From: Armatimonadota bacterium | GTDB taxonomy: Bacteria; Armatimonadota; Fimbriimonadia; Fimbriimonadales; Fimbriimonadaceae | Direction of reading: 5' to 3' | DNA: 64,000 nt | Assembly: GCA_020161505.1 (NCBI GenBank) | Contig: JAIUNY010000015.1 | Coordinates: 1 to 64,000 of the forward strand | Shown here: piece after piece, positions 1 through 6,844 of the stretch | How the letters are laid out: each line of letters opens with the position of its first letter | How positions within the stretch are numbered: the first letter of the stretch is position 1 | Program-made: the position numbers and the translations under genes | The notes under the pieces: generated by a model | The model's database searches: none | What the model saw: the letters and a program-made list of their open reading frames with translations, nothing else | Told to the model about the DNA's origin: nothing

Positions 1-3000
1 GCCTAACCCCCGGGAGAGGATTGAAACCCATCAAGGGAGGCCGAAAGTTCACGCGGGTGCAGTCGCTCCCGGCCTAACCCCCGGGAGAGGATTGAAACGG
101 GCTCAAGTGGGACGAAAAGGCCAAGCGCCTGGTGTCGCTCCCGGCCTAACCCCCGGGAGAGGATTGAAACTTTAAGGCGACCAAGGGCGGATGTAAATGA
201 CATCAGGGAGTCGCTCCCGGCCTAACCCCCGGGAGAGGATTGAAACAAATCGCGACCACATCCTCCTTCCGCGCGGCCAGCGTCGCTCCCGGCCTAACCC
301 CCGGGAGAGGATTGAAACCTCGGGGTAGAAGGCTGGCTCAAGGGGTGGGGCAAGTCGCTCCCGGCCTAACCCCCGGGAGAGGATTGAAACTTGTTGGCCT
401 CGCCCTCGCCCTCCTGGCCCTCTGGAGTCGCTCCCGGCCTAACCCCCGGGAGAGGATTGAAACATCTGGTGACGGGACATCGGGAAGGCAAAACGGGGGT
501 CGCTCCCGGCCTAACCCCCGGGAGAGGATTGAAACTTTCGGTAGCCGTCCTTGCTCTCCACCGCGCGGTCGTCGCTCCCGGCCTAACCCCCGGGAGAGGA
601 TTGAAACTGACAACCGACTCAAAGGGCTCCTCTTGAAAGCCCGTCGCTCCCGGCCTAACCCCCGGGAGAGGATTGAAACCGGCTGAGGTGCCACTCCCAG
701 CAGTTCGAGCGGTTGTCGCTCCCGGCCTAACCCCCGGGAGAGGATTGAAACGCATCCATGACATTCGGTATATCAACCTTTCCCTGTCGCTCCCGGCCTA
801 ACCCCCGGGAGAGGATTGAAACTCGAAGGCGACCAAGGAACTCGGCGAGAAGTACAACGTCGCTCCCGGCCTAACCCCCGGGAGAGGATTGAAACTTGAC
901 CTGATCGGACGTATTGGCCTCTCGGCCGGAGTCGCTCTCGGCCTAACCCCCGGGAGAGGATTGAAACCTCACGTGCTCAGACATGACGGGCAATCTCCAT
1001 GCGCGTCGCTCCCGGCCTAACCCCCGGGAGAGGATTGAAACTCCCAGGCCCACAGATCGCCGATGGTGGTCGCCTGGCTCGGGTCGCTCCCGGCCTAACC
1101 CCCGGGAGAGGATTGAAACTCGGCGGCGAGGCGAGCAGTGGCACACGCGGGGGAGTCGCTCCCGGCCTAACCCCCGGGAGAGGATTGAAACGTGCCATTG
1201 GCCGTCACGAAAGCGTTGTCGGTGGCGTCGCTCCCGGCCTAACCCCCGGGAGAGGATTGAAACAAGTTGACTGCGAACCAACGTGTCGCGCTGCTCGTGT
1301 CGCTCCCGGCCTAACCCCCGGGAGAGGATTGAAACCGGGTGCGCGGTGAGCTCAGGCTCGCCGACCTTTGTCGCTCCCGGCCTAACCCCCGGGAGAGGAT
1401 TGAAACGCCAAAAAGAGCCATCGAGGGTGCAAACGGCAACAGTCGCTCCCGGCCTAACCCCCGGGAGAGGATTGAAACGGTCCAGTTATTGCACCAGCAA
1501 ACCGCGTGATCCGTCGCTCCCGGCCTAACCCCCGGGAGAGGATTGAAACGCCACATTGCCAGGGCCAGCATCCACGTGGGCCGAGGTCGCTCCCGGCCTA
1601 ACCCCCGGGAGAGGATTGAAACCGCGTGGATCCGTGCGCATCTTGGCGATCATGTGCGTCGCTCCCGGCCTAACCCCCGGGAGAGGATTGAAACCCGTAT
1701 CGAGGAACGGGTGAATATCCTCGTGGAGAGTCGCTCCCGGCCTAACCCCCGGGAGAGGATTGAAACCCGGGATTAGGTTGAGCGTAAGGCTCTGATCCTC
1801 GTCGCTCCCGGCCTAACCCCCGGGAGAGGATTGAAACGTCAAAGTTGACCTGTCAATCAACCCGATTGCCGGTCGCTCCCGGCCTAACCCCCGGGAGAGG
1901 ATTGAAACTCACCAACCTTTTCAACCCGGGTGGCTCGGCAGGGCGTCGCTCCCGGCCTAACCCCCGGGAGAGGATTGAAACTTCAAAACGCGGGAACCTT
2001 TGTCATTAATGTCCGAGTCGCTCCCGGCCTAACCCCCGGGAGAGGATTGAAACGCGAGGGTCAGGTTCACCTTGTCGAACTCGGCATGTCGCTCCCGGCC
2101 TAACCCCCGGGAGAGGATTGAAACCGGGCATCTTGAGCCGCCGCGCGTGGCACAGACACGTCGCTCCCGGCCTAACCCCCGGGAGAGGATTGAAACATTC
2201 CGAAGAAGTGAACACGATCCTTCGCGTGGCGTGTCGCTCCCGGCCTAACCCCCGGGAGAGGATTGAAACCCGTGATGCTTTGTGCGTAAGAATTGCCGCA
2301 GCCACGTCGCTCCCGGCCTAACCCCCGGGAGAGGATTGAAACTGGTCGCCGAACTTGCGGATGAGGTCGATGCCGGGGTCGCTCCCGGCCTAACCCCCGG
2401 GAGAGGATTGAAACGAAGATGCCGACACCTATCCCGGTGACTGGATGCGTCGCTCCCGGCCTAACCCCCGGGAGAGGATTGAAACGGCAACCTGCTCGAT
2501 GACAATCCGAGCTACGTTGAGTCGCTCCCGGCCTAACCCCCGGGAGAGGATTGAAACCCGCAGATCCTTGCCGGGAAGATTGGTGAGGTCATGTCGCTCC
2601 CGGCCTAACCCCCGGGAGAGGATTGAAACCATTGTTTTGGCCCCGCAAAGCCACAGGATCGAGCGTCGCTCCCGGCCTAACCCCCGGGAGAGGATTGAAA
2701 CACAAGGAGGGGCGCAGGGTCAACCAGAATTACGAGGTCGCTCCCGGCCTAACCCCCGGGAGAGGATTGAAACCCCGGGATCGGAGACGCTTGGCTCGGT
2801 GGTACCTACGGTCGCTCCCGGCCTAACCCCCGGGAGAGGATTGAAACGCATGGGGGATATGTGATGGCATCACCAGGCAGCGACGTCGCTCCCGGCCTAA
2901 CCCCCGGGAGAGGATTGAAACAGTCGTCAAGTAATCCTTGACAACTCGATCAGGAAGTCGCTCCCGGCCTAACCCCCGGGAGAGGATTGAAACACATCGT

Positions 3001-3136
3001 CGCAGAGAAATACCCTGGCACTCGTCAGGTCGCTCCCGGCCTAACCCCCGGGAGAGGATTGAAACCGGGTGGAAACGACGGCGGAGAAGTAAGTGCCTAA
3101 GTCTCTCCCGATGTAACCCCGGGCGAGAAGTGACGC
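1..3136 (+). CRISPR. CRISPR array, 43 repeats of 37 bp, decayed last repeat
   Basis: The repeat begins GTCGCTCCCGG and ends GAGGATTGAAAC. The first copy (1-27) is cut by the window edge, 42 full copies follow (62-98 to 3029-3065), and a strongly decayed copy lies at 3101-3136. The 43 spacers are mostly 34-36 nt (range 34-41; longest 1042-1082) and no two are identical. CTCCCGG and CCGGGAG inside the repeat can form a 7-bp stem. Only the copy at 931-967 carries a substitution (C to T at 938). The ATTGAAAC end is the usual crRNA 5' handle, and the decayed copy lies on the right, so transcription should run left to right with the leader and newest spacers left of base 1. No cas gene is in the window. 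The repeat resembles those of type I-C and some type III or I-D systems, but the subtype cannot be set. Confidence 0.99.
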
Positions 3137-3246
3137 ACCCCCCGATCCACAGCTTCGCCGACGTTGCTCCCTGCCCCAGGTCAGCAAGAGCGGGAGTTGT
3201 GTCCAGGGATTCGGCACTGCGAGGTACGCGAGATCTTTAGCTGTAC

Positions 3247-3325
3247 CCACCCTGGCATCTCCTGCCAGTCTTGCACGTGGTGCCACCCTGGCAGGAGATG
3301 CAGGGGTGGCACCGCGTGCCAGGGT
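3247..3325. repeat. Compound palindrome after the CRISPR array
   Basis: Three overlapping inverted repeats share the same bases. Arm 3247-3268 pairs with 3288-3309 (about 20 bp with single-base bulges). Arm 3273-3288 pairs with 3304-3319 (15 of 16). Arm 3285-3293 pairs with 3317-3325 (9 of 9). The motif ACCCTGGCA occurs at 3249 and 3285, and inverted at 3317. The structures exclude each other, as in an attenuator, a REP/BIME-type repeat or a small decayed mobile element. The rest of the gap from 3137 to 3514 shows nothing I can assign. It could also end transcription of the CRISPR array. Confidence 0.75.
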
Positions 3326-3514
3326 CAAATTACTAAGCCCAGCTTGCTGGCGATCTCAAACTCGCGTGCGTGGGCCTTATCGAAGAAAGCTCAGGAACCC
3401 ACACGCCGATTGGGCTTCGCCATCTTTGTCAGCCCGCAGACCCCAGCATCAGCAGATTGTGAGCGGCCGCGGGTTCGGATACGACAAAGCGCGTTGGATT
3501 GTGCCAGAGCTCGT

Positions 3515-3943
3515 CTATGACCCCTTGAGGGCGGTGTCGTAGTGGCGCGAGGCTTGCCGGAATTCGCGGATCATTGATTCCAGGACGAGAAGCGGATCTC
3601 GTGACCGAACCGATACGAGAACTTGCGCGTGCTCGAGGACAGCGTGGTACACAAAGAGCTCCTCTCCGGGTTTATCATCGAGCGGACGCAACTCGCCAAA
3701 TTCAAATCGATCCTGGGCTTTCGAATAGGCTTCCGGAAGCGAGAGAACTCCATCCTCATCAACGGTTTGCAAAGCTTCGCGCTCCAAATAGAGACGGAAA
3801 CAATGAGGAGAAGCCAGTTGCTCCTACCCAATCACCGTCACGAGGTACGGGTTGCCTTCCACCTTGGTCATGTGATGCAAGGCACGGCGCATGTCACGAG
3901 GGGTCGTGAACCGGTTATTCAGGAATGCTTCGAATGGCTTCAT
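3515..3943 (-). pseudogene. Unknown gene interrupted by an in-frame TAG
   Basis: An ATG at 3943, preceded by GAGAGG, opens a frame encoding MKPFEAFLNN... that stops after 39 codons at a TAG (3824-3826). The same frame continues without a break for about 100 codons (...EQLASPHCFRLYLERE...) to a stop at 3515-3517. Both halves have plausible protein composition and no shift is needed to join them, so this looks like one gene of about 142 codons split by a single nonsense codon. A TTG at 3787 could restart the second half. I recognise no family. It may be a dying gene, a strain polymorphism, amber readthrough or a sequencing error. Confidence 0.55.
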
Positions 3944-4026
3944 GGAGGCGCCTCTCTTTTGGAGAGTTTGCAACAGAAGTTTCCCGTCACCAAATTGCGG
4001 AAGTATGCTTTCGATGGGTACGCAAG

Positions 4027-4557
4027 ATGAGATCAGGGCGGTCGAACAAGTGTGTGGGGCAGGCGGGGGAGTTTTTGGTGTGTGCGGAGCTGGGGAAGCG
4101 CGGGTTGATTGCCACACTTTTTGCCGGTAATGTTCCGGGTTTTGATGTGTTGGTGGTGGATGAGAAGCTTCGGTGTCTGCCGGTTCAGGTGAAGACTTCG
4201 AGCGGCACTTCGTTCATCACGGGCGATATTGGGAAGTATGTGGAGATCAAGTATCGCGACAAGCGGCTGGTTCTCGGCGAACCTGTGGCGACCAAGTATC
4301 CAGATCTGATTCGGGTCTATGTGGTGCTTGGCCGAGGCGGGGAGCGTGATCGGTTCTTTGTCCTGACGGAGAAGGAGTTTTGCGATGTTCTGGTGGCAAA
4401 TCTGAGGGAATGGATCGTGCGAATCGATGGAGTGCGGCCACGCAATCCGCGCTCGACTCACTCCGTGATTTCAATGTCGCGGTTGGAGCCGTTTGAGGAT
4501 CGGTGGGAATTGGTTTTCCATCGACTGGCGCAGCAGAGTCCAGAGGGGCGCTTGTGA
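4027..4557 (+). CDS. PD-(D/E)XK nuclease-like protein
   Basis: The product has about 176 residues. Its N-terminal half has the layout of the PD-(D/E)XK nuclease fold: GQAGEFLVCAELGKRG (a helix with a Glu), then GFDVLVVD with the motif Asp, then VQVKTSSG with the Q-x-K triad. Similar small proteins occur as stand-alone DNA-cleaving or DNA-repair proteins and near mobile or defence loci. The frame is open upstream to 3925, but that part overlaps the opposite gene and has poor composition, so I chose the ATG at 4027 just before the conserved helix; no clear ribosome site is visible. It lies alone between the amber-broken gene and a long gap. Function beyond a nuclease-like fold is inference. Confidence 0.7.
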   Translation: MRSGRSNKCVGQAGEFLVCAELGKRGLIATLFAGNVPGFDVLVVDEKLRCLPVQVKTSSGTSFITGDIGKYVEIKYRDKRLVLGEPVATKYPDLIRVYVVLGRGGERDRFFVLTEKEFCDVLVANLREWIVRIDGVRPRNPRSTHSVISMSRLEPFEDRWELVFHRLAQQSPEGRL

Positions 4558-4857
4558 GAATCTTGCGACACAATTGAACGGTCAGCGACGTTCTCAGGGA
4601 ACAAGATCGCGCAACTAAACCGGGTGGTGCAATCGGCAGTTCCACCCCCGCGCGCCGAGGGCCGCCGGTTTACCGACTCCGCTCGTCTAGTCGAAGTAAA
4701 GGGCTCACTCCACGCGCACGGGGAGGGGGCTAAGAATTTCTCACGCGAATTTGAAGCCTGAGAGAACCCAGTCAGAGATCAGCCGGGACAGAGCTCGTGA
4801 TCCTCAGCGGGAAGTCTCTGAGGAACTGCTTCCTGTCCACGTGTCTCAGAGAGGGCG
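4558..4857. other. 300-bp convergent intergenic region, no gene seen
   Basis: This gap separates the plus-strand nuclease-like gene from the convergent DUF4268 gene. I see no reading frame with convincing composition, no tRNA and no strong hairpin with a T-run. Short inverted pieces around 4805-4860 (CTCTGAGG, then CTCAGAGAGG) may be part of a weak terminator. Confidence 0.4.
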
Positions 4858-5820
4858 TTACCCCTCTTCCACGGGAGGCGTCAGGGCAGAGACGCGCGGC
4901 TTAAACGAGTTGAACATTTTTACGCTGTATTCGGCGAACCAGTCTTTGATCACTTCATGATTGGCCTCATTGCGGGGATCAATTTTGGCATCGAGAAGGA
5001 TACGGGCTGTCTTTTTTCCGGGAAGGGGAAGCCATTGCAACGGCAAGCCAATTTCCTGCTCAATCGCCTCCTTCTGCAGTTCAAGGGCTTGCAGAGCTTC
5101 AAGTTTCCACGGCACGGTGATATAGAGATCGATTCCGATGCTTTCATTTCGTGGGGTCAGCAGCATGTTGATATGGAATCCGGCGCGTCCGATACTGATG
5201 CTTGACCAGTGTTCATCACCAGGGCTCTGCAGACGGAACGGCGGTTTTGCCGCGCGGATGGCTTCGTGAATCTGCGTCCACATCCCGCGCCGCCAGGCAT
5301 ACCGCTCTTTCTCCGCCGGAGTCAGGCCACTTTTCGTTTCCTTGAGCGTGAGATTGGGGCGGCAGACAACATCGAGCTGAGGTGCCGCCGGGCTGTTGCC
5401 AATCCGGAACAACTGCACTCTCACGAGGTACAGATTGACATTGGTTGGGGTGTTTTCGTTCAGCCAGTCAATCACCTGGCGATGGTCATCGGAGATCGTT
5501 TCGGAAATCCAGATGCCGGTCATGGCTTTGTGAACGGCGGCATAAGTGAGGAGCTTCCCCAGGTGATCGTGGTTGGTCTTTCCATATTGGTTTTCGATCA
5601 CGATTTTATGATTTTCGTCCCCGAGCAGATTGGCAACAATGTCGCAGGGAAAATCGCCGGGGCGGGACTCCCTGGTCGGATTTTCGATTTCAATACCGAG
5701 CTCCTCGGCCAGAAAAGCCACCCCATCATCGGATACCAGCCAGTCTGAGAAATCTGTTTCTCGTTTCCATACTTTGCGGATGTCGCCCACCCGTTCGCGT
5801 TTTCCAATTTGGATGTTCAT
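4858..5820 (-). CDS. DUF4268-containing nuclease-like protein
   Basis: A 320-residue protein. Residues about 55-105 read GDFPCDIVANLLGD...HKIVIENQYGKTNHDHLGKLLTYAA, the hallmark of the N-terminal nuclease-like part that commonly precedes DUF4268 (an Asp, then an I-E-N-Q core like E-x-Q/K of PD-(D/E)XK folds). The C-terminal half (about 200-310) matches DUF4268 in layout: the WSSISIGRAGFH strand, IGIDLYI, then an ...EIGLPLQWLPLPGKKTARI... region. Such proteins are scattered in bacterial accessory genomes, often near restriction or other defence genes, but their biochemical role is not established. A small unknown gene lies 27 nt upstream on the same strand and may be co-transcribed. The ATG at 5820 gives a normal-length product. 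Confidence 0.8.
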   Translation of the reverse strand: MNIQIGKRERVGDIRKVWKRETDFSDWLVSDDGVAFLAEELGIEIENPTRESRPGDFPCDIVANLLGDENHKIVIENQYGKTNHDHLGKLLTYAAVHKAMTGIWISETISDDHRQVIDWLNENTPTNVNLYLVRVQLFRIGNSPAAPQLDVVCRPNLTLKETKSGLTPAEKERYAWRRGMWTQIHEAIRAAKPPFRLQSPGDEHWSSISIGRAGFHINMLLTPRNESIGIDLYITVPWKLEALQALELQKEAIEQEIGLPLQWLPLPGKKTARILLDAKIDPRNEANHEVIKDWFAEYSVKMFNSFKPRVSALTPPVEEG

Positions 5821-5847
5821 AGTCGTTAGGAGCGTGGCTGCAGCCAG

Positions 5848-6237
5848 TCAGTAGGATCGTCGCATTTGCGGGAATTCTAGTGTAGCGTTCTTTGCCCAAA
5901 GAGAGTTATCCGGTGAGCTGGGCTCGCCAGAGAGATTTTGATGCAACAGGCTCTCGACACCGCGTCCACCCGCCCACAGCTGGTACTCCCGTCGGTGCAG
6001 ATCACTTCGAGAAGTCATGCAGATCTCGCCAAGTAGCCTCCTGGCCTCGATCTGGGCGCTTGGTGGGATATCTTCGAGTTCTTCGGTGATGCCGACAACT
6101 TGGCTGTAGGTGCTCGTCACCGCATCCAGCAGAGCCTGGCGCGCTCCGACCACCTCGGCCAGCGCCCGTTGGAGTCGCCAGCGACGATCAAGGCATGAGA
6201 GGCCGTACGCTCTCCCAAGGGCTTCATCGCTCCGCAT
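5848..6237 (-). CDS. Hypothetical protein upstream of the DUF4268 gene
   Basis: About 129 residues from an ATG at 6237 (a TTG at 6246 is possible). The N-terminal part is rich in Leu, Ala and Arg and probably helical (GRAYGLSCLDRRWRLQRA...), and the rest is soluble with no signal peptide. I do not recognise a family. The frame stays open about 23 codons upstream of the ATG, with protein-like sequence (KWGILGQTIQEQRIFW), to a TGA near 6312, but contains no start codon there. The 5' end may therefore be truncated or frameshifted. It sits 27 nt ahead of the DUF4268 gene and both could form one unit. Confidence 0.5.
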   Translation of the reverse strand: MRSDEALGRAYGLSCLDRRWRLQRALAEVVGARQALLDAVTSTYSQVVGITEELEDIPPSAQIEARRLLGEICMTSRSDLHRREYQLWAGGRGVESLLHQNLSGEPSSPDNSLWAKNATLEFPQMRRSY

Positions 6238-6430
6238 CTGATCCAAATCGGCCGCAGGCTCCCAAAAGATGCGCTGCTCCTGAATTGTTTGACCGAGGAT
6301 CCCCCACTTGTCGCTTCACCTCATTCAGATTGAACCTGGAGACGGACCGCGACCGGGGCGTACGTCATCACGATCCTCGGAGGTCACCAGAGACCCCGCC
6401 AACCCTTCCCAAGTACACATTCGGGCAACA

Positions 6431-6455
6431 AAAAAGCCCCGCACAGGGGCTTTTT
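6431..6455 (-). terminator. Terminator after tRNA-Lys
   Basis: GCCCC and GGGGC flank a 5-nt loop and are bordered by A5 and T5, giving a short stem with a T-run on either strand. On the minus strand it lies just downstream of the tRNA 3' end. Confidence 0.85.
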
Positions 6456-6467
6456 GAACGTAAATCT

Positions 6468-6543
<76 letters not shown>

Positions 6544-6553
6544 AGGGAGCAGG

Positions 6554-6582
6554 ATAGTACCCGATAGATGGGTGCCATGCAA
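6554..6582 (-). promoter_or_regulatory. Promoter of tRNA-Lys
   Basis: On the minus strand TTGCAT (6577-6582), a 17-nt spacer and TACTAT (6554-6559) form a good sigma-70 type promoter whose -10 ends 10 nt before the mature tRNA 5' end. The spacer and -10 contain ATCTATCGGGTA (6558-6569), which recurs as both arms of the palindrome at 19612-19649. Confidence 0.7.
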
Positions 6583-6844
6583 GGGTCCCGGGGATGCAAT
6601 CCACCCCTCGAACTCACCCCAGTGGCGGGGCCGGAAGCAACGGTCATTTGTTCAATCGGCAAAGGCCCGGCGTTTCAACTCGCCCTGCGATCTAGCAGCG
6701 CACGGCAAACCCAAGCACCCCAATCGCGGCTTGGAGAGTTCCCGACCGGTCAGTCCTCGTCGCAGCCTGAACCGCCATCCTCCAGCGAAAATCAAGACTG
6801 GATTGTGTATCCTCAGCCTCGTGGAGACCGCAGAAGGATCGGCC

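Noticed and set aside
3-3240. Many open frames on both strands across the first 3.2 kb with repeated RSRPNPRERIE or SILSRGLGRER peptides
   Set aside because: They are translations of the CRISPR repeat in different frames and have no coding function.
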